Source of the DNA: an uncultured Oscillospiraceae bacterium
GTDB lineage: Bacteria > Bacillota > Clostridia > Oscillospirales > Acutalibacteraceae
Length of the DNA: 64,000 nt
NCBI GenBank assembly: GCA_948471095.1
Contig: CAOKRG010000003.1
Location: 22,947 to 86,946, forward strand
Direction: 5' to 3'
Shown here: piece after piece, positions 44,759-53,684 of the stretch
Numbering within the stretch: position 1 is the stretch's first letter
Layout of the letters: each line of letters starts with the position of its first letter
Program-made: the position numbers and the translations under genes
Notes under the pieces: model-generated
Told to the model about the DNA's origin: nothing
Seen by the model: the letters and a program-made list of their open reading frames with translations, nothing else
Databases searched by the model: none

Positions 44759-46057
44759 TCAACAGCACCGCTCGGTCATGATCTCCAGAATCGTGCGGTC
44801 CGTTTGGCGCATGCCCTCCTTGGCCAAAACGCCGATGTTGGCAATGGTGCCGTCCACACAGTTTGTCACAATGCCGTCCCCGCTTTTGAATTCCTGGCTG
44901 GCCGTGTACATATGGTAGCCCAGAATTCCCGCGTCCACGCTGGCGGCGATTTTAGCCGCGCAGGAAGGCTTGGCCCCGTCGCAGATGGTGCCGCTGATGA
45001 TGGCCACCGCGTTGACGATGGTGTGGGCGATGGCCTCAAAGCTGCCGTCCAGCAGGTAGGCGATGCCCGCCCCGGCGCCCACCCCGGCGCTCACCGCGCC
45101 GCAGTAAGCGGAGAGCCGCCCAATGCCGGACTTCTGCTCTATGGTCACCAGGTCGCTGACCAGAAGGGCCCGGTAGAGCTTTTCCCGGCCCACCCCCAGG
45201 CGCTGGGCGTATTTGACCACCGGCACCGAGGCGGTGATGCCCTGGTTGCCAGAGCCGGAGAGGATGACCACCGGCATCTCGCAGCCGCTCATCCGGGCGT
45301 CGCTGCCAGCGGCGGCCCAGGCCTTGGCCTGGGTCTGTATATCGTCTGAATAATGCTCCAAAAGGACCGAGCCGATGTTGGCCCCCCAGTTTCCCTCCAG
45401 GCCCGCCTGGGCGATGGCCAGGTTGCGGTCGATCTGCTGGTCCAGCAGGCAGGACACCTCCGCCGGGTCTATGGTGTTGGCGAACTCCAAGATATCCGCC
45501 ACGTTCAGCGCGGAGCGGTCCGCCAGGCCCTCCTCCGCCGGACTGCCGGAGGCGCGCGCAAAGAGCACCCGCCCGTTGCGCTCCTCCTGGATGATGCAGC
45601 TGTGGCTGTCCGCGATATGTACGGCGGCATACTGGGGCTCCCGGCCTGGAGCCTCCTCAAGCCAGCCGGTCAGGCGGATGTCCAGGAGCCGGGGGCTCTC
45701 GGCGCACACCACCTCAATGGGGGTGTCCTGGGCGTATTTTTGAATTTCGGCGTGTTTTTCCACCGGCACTTGGGCGATCACCTGCAGGACCCTGCCGGCG
45801 TCCCCGGCCACGATTCCCGCCGCGATGGCCGCGCCAATGCCCCGCAGGCCGCCCGTGTTGGGCACCACCACGGATTTCACATTTTTGATGATGTTCCCGG
45901 AGACCTCCGCCCGGACCCGCGTTGGCCAGGCCCCCAGCAGGTCCCGCATCCGGGCCGCGGCATAGGCCAGGGCGATGGGCTCCGTGCACCCGGTGGCGGG
46001 CACCAGCTCTTCCTTTAATATTGTTAAAAATGCGTTTTTGCTTTGTTCCGTCAGCAT
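44759..46057 (-). CDS. L-cysteine desulfidase family protein (CyuA/YhaM-like)
   Basis: A 432-residue protein of the UPF0597/CyuA family, related to the serine dehydratase alpha domain. Characterised members split L-cysteine to pyruvate, ammonia and sulfide with an Fe-S cluster. Visible features are VPATGCTEPIALAYA near the N-terminus, NTGGLRGIGAAIAAG, LSGSGNQGITASVPVV and the late cysteines in SAYCGAVS and CDGAKPSC. ATG at 46057 follows AAGGAG; an in-frame ATG at 46075 precedes that site. It is followed by a terminator. Confidence 0.88.
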   Translation of the reverse strand: MLTEQSKNAFLTILKEELVPATGCTEPIALAYAAARMRDLLGAWPTRVRAEVSGNIIKNVKSVVVPNTGGLRGIGAAIAAGIVAGDAGRVLQVIAQVPVEKHAEIQKYAQDTPIEVVCAESPRLLDIRLTGWLEEAPGREPQYAAVHIADSHSCIIQEERNGRVLFARASGSPAEEGLADRSALNVADILEFANTIDPAEVSCLLDQQIDRNLAIAQAGLEGNWGANIGSVLLEHYSDDIQTQAKAWAAAGSDARMSGCEMPVVILSGSGNQGITASVPVVKYAQRLGVGREKLYRALLVSDLVTIEQKSGIGRLSAYCGAVSAGVGAGAGIAYLLDGSFEAIAHTIVNAVAIISGTICDGAKPSCAAKIAASVDAGILGYHMYTASQEFKSGDGIVTNCVDGTIANIGVLAKEGMRQTDRTILEIMTERCC

Positions 46058-46166
46058 TTTTGCTTCTCCTTCCATTCCCTTTCCTAAGGCCCTGCGCCCT
46101 CTGGCGAAAGAATCGGAAGGGCCGCGCCAAGGGCGGCCCCTCGCGCCTCCAGCGCTGCATGGACCC

Positions 46167-49061
46167 CTACAGCGCCGCTATGGTTTCCAGCTTGTCCCCG
46201 CAGGCTTCCAACGCTTTCTGCGGCCCCAACACGCAGACGGAGCCTTCCCCCGCAAAGCCCCTTATCTGGTCCGCCAAGGCGGGCAAGTCTTCGGGCTTTG
46301 CGTCCAGCATGTCCCGCAGGGTCCTGCGCAGGTCTTCCTGGCGGACGCCCCGCCAGTACCGGGAGTCCGAAGCCCGGCCCTTCATGCGGGGGGTGAGCAG
46401 CGGGTCGGCCTCCGCCACGGCCCCCAGGATCATGCCGGTCAGATCCATGTCCCCGGCGGCCTTCAAAAAGTCCGCCGTGCCGGCATAGCAGCCCAGCGTC
46501 CGGTCCGGGCTGGGGTCCCGGTAGGAGTAAAACCCGGCATAGCCGCTGTCCCGCATCACCATGCCGACGCCATAGGCGCCGCCCTGAACCCGCACCGCGT
46601 TCCACAGGTAGCCCAGGGAAGCCGTGCGCCCCACGACCTTGGCCCGGCCCTGCCCCGCCAGGGGGAAGGGTCCGCCCAGGGCCGCATAGGATACGTCCGC
46701 CGGAATGACGATGCCCTCCCGCCGCCGCCCCCAAGGCCGTATGGCGGGGGCCTCCGGCGGGGCGTAGCTTCCGGCCGGGAGCCGGCCGGTCAGCTGAGCC
46801 TCCAAAAGCGCGCCCGCCTTCGGGTTGGAGCCGGTCAGGCTGGCGGTCAGCCGGGCGCGGGTGAATATCCTCCGGACCAGCGCCTCCAAGGCCTGGGCCA
46901 GCGCGGGGAATTTTTCATCAAAACGGGCCTCCAGGTCCTTGAGCCACCGCAGGAATTCCACGCCGCCCGCCTGCTCCCGCACCACGCCTTCGATGGAGCC
47001 GCACGCGGCGGTGCGGTCCAGGGCGGTTACATGTCCATTGCCGGCCAGGCGCTCGCTCAGCGCCGGACGGCGCTGGCACAAAAACTCGTACGTCCGCTTG
47101 GCGTCGTTCCAATGGGTCCCTGTCAGCAGTTCGGCCAGCAGGGGCAGGGCCCGCTCCAGCTTCCCGTCCAGGGCGCTGAGGGAGGCGCAGAGGAAGGTCC
47201 GGCATTGGCCGGAGCCGTCCCGCCGCCCATAGGCCTCCACGGAGAAGCTGACCTGCCCGAACCGGGCCCGCATCTCCCGCTGGAGGGATTCCAGATCGTG
47301 GGAGTCCGTCTCCAAGGAGCCCAGCAGCTGGGCCAGGAAGGAGGCCTGGCTGAGCTCTTCGCCATTTAAGTCTCCCAGATCGAAGTATAGGTTCACATAG
47401 GTGATTCCGCCGGTGGGCAGCTCGTGGCGCAGCAGGGGAACGCCGCCGGCCTCCTCCAGGGAGAGGGGGAGGGGCCGGGGCTCTGGATCGATTTCATCCA
47501 GCCGCAGCATGGGGATGGCAGCCAGGGCCTCGGGGCTGTCCGGCGCGGCCTGCCAGGCCTCGATGGCGGCCTGCTCCGCCCGCAGGCGGGCGGCGTCCTC
47601 CTGGCTCCACTGGGCCCGCGCCGCTTGCAGGCGCTCCTCCTCCTGGGCCTGGCGCTCCCGCCCCAGAGTGTGGGAGGGGCGCATCAGCACCCGGCATTTG
47701 TGGGGGTTTTCCAGGAAGACCCGGCGGATCAGCTCCTCGAAAAAGCCGGTCTCGCACTGGGCGCGCAGCTGGTCGAAGAGGCCGCCCACGGTCAGGTTCA
47801 TGGCGGGGTCGCCGCCGTAAAGCCAGGATTCCAGCACCTGCATTCCAAAGACGATCCCCTGGGGCGTGCCGCCAAAGTCCCGCTCCCGCTCCTGGAATTC
47901 CAGATTGTCCAGGGTGGCCAGCAGGCGCTTGTGGTCCAGCCCGCCGGAGGCCAGCCGTTCCAGCTCCTGCCGCAGCGCGGCGGATACTTGCTCAAACTGC
48001 TCCTCCCGCACGTCCTTGGCCTCCAAGGAGACCCAGGGCTGCAAAATGCCGTCGCAAACGGTGATCTCCACGTCCCGGGCCAGGCCCTCCTCTAAAAGGC
48101 GGCGCTTGAGGGGCGCCTGGTTGTCCCCGCACAAAACGTCCGCCAGGGCGTGCAGCGCCATCAGAACCGGCCGGTCCTGGAAGGTGCAGGCCACAAAGCC
48201 GTCCACCAGCCGGGCCCGCCCGGCCAGCTCCTCCTGTTCGGAGAGCTCATAGGCGATCTCGCTGACGCCGCCGTCCACGGGCCGCTGGAAGGGAATGGCC
48301 CCGGGCGCGGGGGCGCGCTCGAAGGAGGACAGGTATTCCTGGTCCAAAATTCCCAGAAGCGTCTCAAGGTCTATGTCTCCGTCCAAGAAAAGATAGGAGT
48401 TGGAGGGATGGTACAGACGGGCGTGGGTCTGCCGGAACTGCCGGCAGGTGAGCGCGGGAATGTGGGCCGGGTCGCCGCCGGAGACGAAGCGGTAGCAGGT
48501 ATCGGGGAAGAGGCGGCGGAAAATCTCGTTGAAGCGCAGGGTGTCCGGGGAGGAGAAGGAGCCCTTCATCTCGTTGAACACCACGCCTTTATAGCTGGCT
48601 CTGCCCTCCTGGTCCAACTCATAGTGCCAGCCCTCCTGGCCGAAAATTTCCGGCTTCTCATGGATGAGCGGGTGGAGGACCGCGTCCATGTAGACCCGCG
48701 TCAGATTATAAAAATCCTGCCGGTTGCGGCTGGAAACCGGATAGAAGGTCTTGTCCCGGAAGGTAAGGGCGTTGAGGAAGGTGTTCATGGAGCTTTTCAG
48801 CAGCTCCACAAAGGGCTCCTTGACGGGGTATTTTTCCGAGCCGCAGAGCACGGAATGCTCCAGGATGTGGAAGACGCCGGTATCGTCCCAGGGCTGGGTC
48901 TGAAAGGCGACGCCAAAGGTCATGTTCTCTTCCGGACGTTCCAGCCAGACCAGCCGCGCGCCGGTTTTTTGGTGCTCCATCTGGTGGAGCACGGCCTGCA
49001 GCTCCTCCACGGGCTGGGAGGAGAGGACTTTAAAGTTGTGGATGGTTTGGGGCAGTTCCAT
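46167..49061 (-). CDS. M16C zinc metallopeptidase (PreP-like)
   Basis: A 964-residue insulinase-family peptidase. The inverted zinc motif HILEH lies at about residues 65-69, followed by a glutamate-containing FVELLKSSMNTFLNALTFRDKTFYPV region typical of presequence-protease M16C enzymes. Both halves of the clamshell appear present by length. It has no signal peptide, so it probably degrades peptides in the cytoplasm. It has its own promoter and is divergent from the serpin gene. The gap 46058-46166 holds only a short GC-rich spacer. Confidence 0.92.
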   Translation of the reverse strand: MELPQTIHNFKVLSSQPVEELQAVLHQMEHQKTGARLVWLERPEENMTFGVAFQTQPWDDTGVFHILEHSVLCGSEKYPVKEPFVELLKSSMNTFLNALTFRDKTFYPVSSRNRQDFYNLTRVYMDAVLHPLIHEKPEIFGQEGWHYELDQEGRASYKGVVFNEMKGSFSSPDTLRFNEIFRRLFPDTCYRFVSGGDPAHIPALTCRQFRQTHARLYHPSNSYLFLDGDIDLETLLGILDQEYLSSFERAPAPGAIPFQRPVDGGVSEIAYELSEQEELAGRARLVDGFVACTFQDRPVLMALHALADVLCGDNQAPLKRRLLEEGLARDVEITVCDGILQPWVSLEAKDVREEQFEQVSAALRQELERLASGGLDHKRLLATLDNLEFQERERDFGGTPQGIVFGMQVLESWLYGGDPAMNLTVGGLFDQLRAQCETGFFEELIRRVFLENPHKCRVLMRPSHTLGRERQAQEEERLQAARAQWSQEDAARLRAEQAAIEAWQAAPDSPEALAAIPMLRLDEIDPEPRPLPLSLEEAGGVPLLRHELPTGGITYVNLYFDLGDLNGEELSQASFLAQLLGSLETDSHDLESLQREMRARFGQVSFSVEAYGRRDGSGQCRTFLCASLSALDGKLERALPLLAELLTGTHWNDAKRTYEFLCQRRPALSERLAGNGHVTALDRTAACGSIEGVVREQAGGVEFLRWLKDLEARFDEKFPALAQALEALVRRIFTRARLTASLTGSNPKAGALLEAQLTGRLPAGSYAPPEAPAIRPWGRRREGIVIPADVSYAALGGPFPLAGQGRAKVVGRTASLGYLWNAVRVQGGAYGVGMVMRDSGYAGFYSYRDPSPDRTLGCYAGTADFLKAAGDMDLTGMILGAVAEADPLLTPRMKGRASDSRYWRGVRQEDLRRTLRDMLDAKPEDLPALADQIRGFAGEGSVCVLGPQKALEACGDKLETIAAL

Positions 49062-49093
49062 AAAGCACCTCCAAGGTTTTGATCTTGCTTTTT

Positions 49094-49122
49094 ATTATAC
49101 TGGATATTCGAGTGGATTGCAA
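49094..49122 (-). promoter_or_regulatory. Promoter of the M16C peptidase gene
   Basis: On the minus strand TTGCAA (49117-49122) and TATAAT (49094-49099) with a 17-bp spacer, about 33 bp before the ATG. Confidence 0.7.
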
Positions 49123-49247
49123 GCCTGGGGCGGGAGGGGAGTGGCCAAACCCCATTCATACTTTTCTCCATTTTTGCGCAACCATCCGTCCAGCTGCCGG
49201 CTTCTTTAGATATAGAAATAGAAAAAGTATGGAAAGGCGGATGCTCC

Positions 49248-50510
49248 ATGAAACGATGCGGAAAAAGATATTGGAAGCTTGCTCTGGCCGCCGTCCTGAG
49301 CCTGTCGCTGTCCTTGGCCGGCTGCGGCGCCCCCGGCGGGGACCGGATGGCCGGGGTTCGGGGACGGCAGGGCGGAAACCAGGCGGACTTGAACGGCCCC
49401 GGGGCTCAGGCCGCGGCGGATTTTTCCCTCAAGCTGCTGAACGCCGCCCTGGAAGAGAATCCCGGCGAGAATGCCCTGCTCTCGCCCCTCTCGGTGCTGT
49501 GCGCCCTCGCCATGACCGCCAATGGGTCGGCGGGGGAGACCCGCTCCCAGTTTGAAGCCGTGCTGGGCATGCCGGTGGAAGAGCTGGGAGACTACCTTGC
49601 CGCCTACTGCGCCGCCCTGCCCAGCGGGGAAGGGCGCCAGTTCCACTCAGCCAATTCCCTGTGGCTGCGGGAGGGCCAGGTCCAGGTGGAGAAGAGCTTT
49701 TTAGAGGCCAACGCCGGGATTTTTGACGCGGCGGTCTTTGAAAAGCCATTTGACGGCGATACCCTGGAAGAAATCAATGGCTGGGTGGAGGAGCACACCG
49801 GCGGAATGATCCCCGAGATCCTCCGGGAGATCAAACCGGAAGAGGTCATGTACTTGATCAACGCCTTGGCCTTTGAAGCGGAGTGGGAGGAAATCTATGA
49901 GGACGGCCAGGTGCGGGAGCGGATCTTCACCCAAGAGGACGGCACGGAGACCCAGATGGAAAGGATGGAGTCCACGGAAAGCTGGTACTTGGAAGACGAA
50001 AACGCCACGGGATTCCTCAAGTATTATGCTGGGGGGCAGTACGCGTTCGGGGCCCTGCTGCCCAGGGAGGGCCTGACCCTGGGAGGCTACTTGCAGGAGC
50101 TGGACGGCCAGCGGCTGCGGCAGGTGCTTCAAGGGGCGCAAGAGCGGGACGTGATCGCCGGGCTTCCCAAATTCCAGCAGGAATGCGGCTTCCAGCTGGG
50201 GGAGGCCTTACAGGGCATGGGCTTAACCGACGCCTTTGACCCGGCTGCCGCCGACTTTTCCGCCATGGGCCAGGGAAGCGGGGGAGAGCCTCTTTATATT
50301 GGCCAGGTGGTCCATAAGACCTTTCTCTCGGTGTATGAGAAGGGGACCAAAGCGGGCGCCGCCACCGCCGTCGGGGTAGAGGCCGGATCCGCCATGCTGG
50401 AAGAGCCCCCGCAGGTCTTTCTGGACCGGCCCTTCCTCTATATGCTGGTGGATGCAAAAACCATGACGCCGCTCTTTATTGGCGCGGAATATAAACCCAA
50501 TAACGGTTAG
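49248..50510 (+). CDS. Serpin-family protease inhibitor lipoprotein
   Basis: A 420-residue serpin. A signal with lipobox LAGC (cysteine near residue 26) anchors it outside the cell. The serpin fold covers about residues 50-420, with NALLSPLSVLCALAMTANGSAG, the breach region INALAFEAEWEE, and the hinge EKGTKAGAATAV with small residues suited to loop insertion, so it should be inhibitory. The C-terminus FLDRPFLYMLVDAKTMTPLFIG is canonical. The reactive bond lies within GSAMLEEPP; small or aliphatic residues suggest elastase- or subtilisin-like targets. Gut serpins are thought to block host or rival proteases. Confidence 0.93.
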   Translation: MKRCGKRYWKLALAAVLSLSLSLAGCGAPGGDRMAGVRGRQGGNQADLNGPGAQAAADFSLKLLNAALEENPGENALLSPLSVLCALAMTANGSAGETRSQFEAVLGMPVEELGDYLAAYCAALPSGEGRQFHSANSLWLREGQVQVEKSFLEANAGIFDAAVFEKPFDGDTLEEINGWVEEHTGGMIPEILREIKPEEVMYLINALAFEAEWEEIYEDGQVRERIFTQEDGTETQMERMESTESWYLEDENATGFLKYYAGGQYAFGALLPREGLTLGGYLQELDGQRLRQVLQGAQERDVIAGLPKFQQECGFQLGEALQGMGLTDAFDPAAADFSAMGQGSGGEPLYIGQVVHKTFLSVYEKGTKAGAATAVGVEAGSAMLEEPPQVFLDRPFLYMLVDAKTMTPLFIGAEYKPNNG

Positions 50511-50531
50511 AAAAAATTTTTTCTTAAAATC

Positions 50532-50560
50532 TTGTTTGAGATATGAATATATTGTATAAT
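50532..50560 (+). promoter_or_regulatory. Promoter of the first orphan solute-binding gene
   Basis: TTGTTT at 50532-50537 and TATAAT at 50555-50560 with a 17-bp spacer. The transcript would carry a leader of about 320 nt that includes the repeat 50630-50870. Confidence 0.55.
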
Positions 50561-50629
50561 GTAGTCGGAACCTGTTTGAAAACAGAGGAAATGAGTGGGT
50601 TCACAACAAATTTATACTATATTGAGAGT

Positions 50630-50870
50630 CATACGGAGTGGAGTCTCGCCTGCCGGCTTGGTCGGGTCAGAACGATTGCCACTGGCAATCAGCGCCCCAC
50701 ACCCTGCCACTTTTGAAAAAGTGGACAAAACTTTTAATGTTACGCTTAGGCGCCATAGTAAAAGTTTTTGATCCAAACTTTTTTCAAAAAGTTTGGTCCA
50801 GTCCAGGGTGAAACCCTGGCCGCCGGAGGCCCGCGTAGCGAAGCGAGCATTACTAAAAGAATAGTATACT
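50630..50870. repeat. Mosaic repeat, inverted relative to the MITE-like copies
   Basis: It holds the core in reverse (GTCTCGCCTGCCGGCTTGGT at 50643-50662, one mismatch), the ATTGCCACTGGCAAT palindrome shared with 943-960, GACAAAACTTTTAATGTT shared with about 32125, and the AACTTTTTTCAAAAAGTT palindrome near 50777-50794. No coding frame. Confidence 0.65.
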
Positions 50871-50887
50871 ATTTTTGGAGGAAAACG

Positions 50888-52237
50888 ATGAAACAAAACA
50901 GAATATTACAGCGGTTCTTGTGCGCCACGGTCCTAGTGCTGGCCTGCGTCTGGCTGGCCGCGTGCCAAACAGGGAAAACGGAGCCGGAGGCGGGCGGCAG
51001 CTCCCAGCCTGGCCCGGAGAGCAGCGAAGCCGCCTCGGGGGCGGAAGCCGAACCGGAAAAGCCGGTGGAAATCACCCTTTTGCTTGATTACGTTTACGAC
51101 TCGCCCAGCGGCATTTCCAAGAAGGAAAAAGAAGAATTGTTTGGCGGCATCCCCGGATATGGGGAGACCTTTACCGTGGATGTGCAGCACCTGCCCTTTA
51201 TGGACAACGCCGAGGGGCGGAAGGGGCAGATTGAGCGCATCCGCATGGAGATGATGCAGGACAAGGGCCCCGATATTGTGATTACCCGGAACTATGCCAC
51301 GCCTCCCGGGGTGGAGCTGGGTTTCTCCGATCTCTTTCCCATCCCCCAGTCCGCCATGAAGCAGCGGCTCTTTTTGCCGCTGGACGATTATATTGCCAAC
51401 GCCCAATACATGGAGTGGGACAAGCTGCTGCCCCAGGTAATGGAGGCCGGGAAGGACGGGGAAGGCCGCCAGGTTATCCTGCCGCTGGTCTATTCCTTCT
51501 CCGTAAGCCTCTTCGACCGGGAGAGCGCCATGGCCCAGCAGACGCTGCCCATGACCCGCAGCCAGATGCTGGAAAGCGAGGACCCCGGCATGCAAAGGAT
51601 CGCCAGCGACGGCTGGCGCGTGTTTGCGGACGCCCTGTACGGCTTTGTGGACTATGAGAAAGAGGAGCTGGGCTTTACCGAGCAGGAGGCGCTGGACTTG
51701 GCGAAACAGCTGAAAACCGCCAGGGAGCAGTCCGCTTTGGCGGAGTGCCCCGGCCTGGTGGAGAGCGCGTCGAGTTCCGACCTTCTATTTGGCCTAGGGC
51801 TCTTGGGCGCGAAAGACAGCCCGGACTATGTGTGGGTTCCCTCCTACCATCGGGACGGCGGGGTGACCGCCTATATCCCCGTCTATGCCGCCATCAACCG
51901 CAGCACCCAGCACCCGGACCAGTGCTTCGCCATTCTGGATTGGCTTTTAAGCAAGGAATCCCAGCGCACCGCGGGGTGGACCAGCTTGGGATTTCCCGTC
52001 CACATGGATTTGGGGCTGCATGGGCAGTCTGTGAACGGATGGTTCTTAAACGACTGGAACTTTGAGCAGTTTGCGTCCGCCAGGGACCAGATTGACCAGA
52101 CGGCCTACCTAGGGCCGCTCTATACGGAAATGCTTGAATTAAACGACAAGGTCCTGCAAGCGGAATCGGACGCGGAACTGGAAAAACTGGTCCACGAGGC
52201 CTACACCCGTATGCAGATGATTTTGGCGGAGTCATAG
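50888..52237 (+). CDS. Orphan extracellular solute-binding lipoprotein, paralogue 1
   Basis: A 449-residue lipoprotein (lipobox LAAC, cysteine about residue 26) with a Glu/Ser-rich linker and a family-1 solute-binding fold. It shares strings such as FPIPQSAMKQRLFLPLDDY with the next gene and the same ending, YTRMQMILAES. No permease or ATPase gene is adjacent. The ATG follows GGAGG. These proteins may capture a sugar or peptide for a transporter encoded elsewhere, or act as surface receptors. Confidence 0.87.
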   Translation: MKQNRILQRFLCATVLVLACVWLAACQTGKTEPEAGGSSQPGPESSEAASGAEAEPEKPVEITLLLDYVYDSPSGISKKEKEELFGGIPGYGETFTVDVQHLPFMDNAEGRKGQIERIRMEMMQDKGPDIVITRNYATPPGVELGFSDLFPIPQSAMKQRLFLPLDDYIANAQYMEWDKLLPQVMEAGKDGEGRQVILPLVYSFSVSLFDRESAMAQQTLPMTRSQMLESEDPGMQRIASDGWRVFADALYGFVDYEKEELGFTEQEALDLAKQLKTAREQSALAECPGLVESASSSDLLFGLGLLGAKDSPDYVWVPSYHRDGGVTAYIPVYAAINRSTQHPDQCFAILDWLLSKESQRTAGWTSLGFPVHMDLGLHGQSVNGWFLNDWNFEQFASARDQIDQTAYLGPLYTEMLELNDKVLQAESDAELEKLVHEAYTRMQMILAES

Positions 52238-52293
52238 CTCCGGACGGGGGGAAGCGATTTCCAGTTTTACCATTGTGCCAAGGAGGTCATTCC

Positions 52294-53595
52294 ATGAAAC
52301 GAACGTTGACGATGCTTGCCATGGCCCTGCTGCTTATGCTGCCCGCCTGCTCCAAGCCGGCGGAGCCCCAGACAAGCGGCGCAAGCGCGGCCAGCAGCGA
52401 ACCGGCCAAGAAAGAGGTCCCCACCCTCCACATCCTGACCGATGTGATTATGGGAGGAACCTTCTCCTCCCGCTCCCTCACCGAGTTTTATAAGGAGGCG
52501 CCGGAGTATAAGACCGAGTATAAGCTCACCTTCCAGTCCCTCGCCCCGGCGGAGAACCCGGAGGCCCGGGAGGGAGAAATCACGCGCCTGCGTGTGGACA
52601 TGATGGCGGGCAAAGGCCCGGATGTGCTGATTCTTCGGAACTTTTACGACCACGTGGGGCTTATGACGGATATCAAAAACCTGTTTCCTGTGCCCCAGTC
52701 GGCCATGAAGCAGAACCTCTTTCTGCCGCTGGATGATTACATCGCCAACGCCAAGTATATGGACTGGGACAAGCTGCTGCCAGCCGCCATGGAGGCGGGC
52801 AAGGACAGCGAGGGCCGGCAGAGGATTCTGCCCATGACCTTTTCTCTGGACACGGCCCTTTTTGAGAAGGACCAATATAGCCTGACCGCCCAGCTGCCCA
52901 TGACCCGGATGGAAATGCTGGACAGCGCCGACCCGGGCGTGCAGTGGGCGGGCCTGGGCCTGAGCGACAGCTTCTCCACCGCTTTTGCCGGACAGGTGGA
53001 TTACCCTGGAGAGAAGCTGCTCTTTACCGAGGAAGAGCTCCTGGCGCTGGCCCGAAAGAGCCTCGCCCTCCGGCAGGAAAAGGAGGCCCAGGAGGAGCAT
53101 TTCACGGACATTGGCTGCACCGTCAGCGAGATCAGCCTTGGCTCCATCAACGAGAGCTTCTTTGACCTGAAAGCGCCGGATTACCTTATGATACCCGGCT
53201 ACAACAGCCAGGGCGGCGTCACGGCCTTTGTGAACACCTATGCCGCCGTCTTCAGCGGCACGGAGCACCCGGACCAGGCCTTCGCGTTTTTGGACCGCCT
53301 TTTGAGCAAGGAGGCCCAGCAGCAGGTGGATTTATACGATATGCGCCTCCCTGTTCACATGGACCTGTGCCAAAAAGCGGAAAAGGCCATGGGCGGCTGG
53401 TACCTGAACCAGTGGAACTACCAGCAGTTCACGGCGGTTCGAGACCAGATCAACGCGGTGGAGTATGTGACTCCGGTGGTAGTCGAGCTCATTGAGCTGT
53501 GGCAGCGGCTGGGCGCGGCCGAAGACGGCGCGGAGCTGGAAAAGCTGGTCCACGACTCCTACACCCGTATGCAGATGATTCTGGCGGAGTCGTAG
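52294..53595 (+). CDS. Orphan extracellular solute-binding lipoprotein, paralogue 2
   Basis: A 433-residue lipoprotein (lipobox LPAC, cysteine about residue 19), a tandem paralogue of the preceding gene 56 bp upstream. The two share FPVPQSAMKQNLFLPLDDY, a GKDSEGRQRILP segment, a long hinge region and an identical C-terminal nonapeptide. The binding-cleft segments differ more (TDVIMGGTFSSRSLTEFYK versus LDYVYDSPSGISKKEKEELF), suggesting different ligands. The ATG follows AAGGAGG. Probably one transcript with paralogue 1. Confidence 0.87.
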   Translation: MKRTLTMLAMALLLMLPACSKPAEPQTSGASAASSEPAKKEVPTLHILTDVIMGGTFSSRSLTEFYKEAPEYKTEYKLTFQSLAPAENPEAREGEITRLRVDMMAGKGPDVLILRNFYDHVGLMTDIKNLFPVPQSAMKQNLFLPLDDYIANAKYMDWDKLLPAAMEAGKDSEGRQRILPMTFSLDTALFEKDQYSLTAQLPMTRMEMLDSADPGVQWAGLGLSDSFSTAFAGQVDYPGEKLLFTEEELLALARKSLALRQEKEAQEEHFTDIGCTVSEISLGSINESFFDLKAPDYLMIPGYNSQGGVTAFVNTYAAVFSGTEHPDQAFAFLDRLLSKEAQQQVDLYDMRLPVHMDLCQKAEKAMGGWYLNQWNYQQFTAVRDQINAVEYVTPVVVELIELWQRLGAAEDGAELEKLVHDSYTRMQMILAES

Positions 53596-53624
53596 CCCCA
53601 GCGGGAAAATATTTGTAAATCCCC

Positions 53625-53655
53625 TTGACTTGGACCCCGCTCCAGGTGGTATAAT
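53625..53655 (+). promoter_or_regulatory. Promoter of the aldo/keto reductase gene
   Basis: TTGACT at 53625-53630 and TATAAT at 53650-53655; the spacer is 19 bp, longer than ideal. AGGAGG follows before the ATG at 53685. Confidence 0.6.
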
Positions 53656-53684
53656 GGAAAAAATATCTTTTCAGGAGGACAAAT

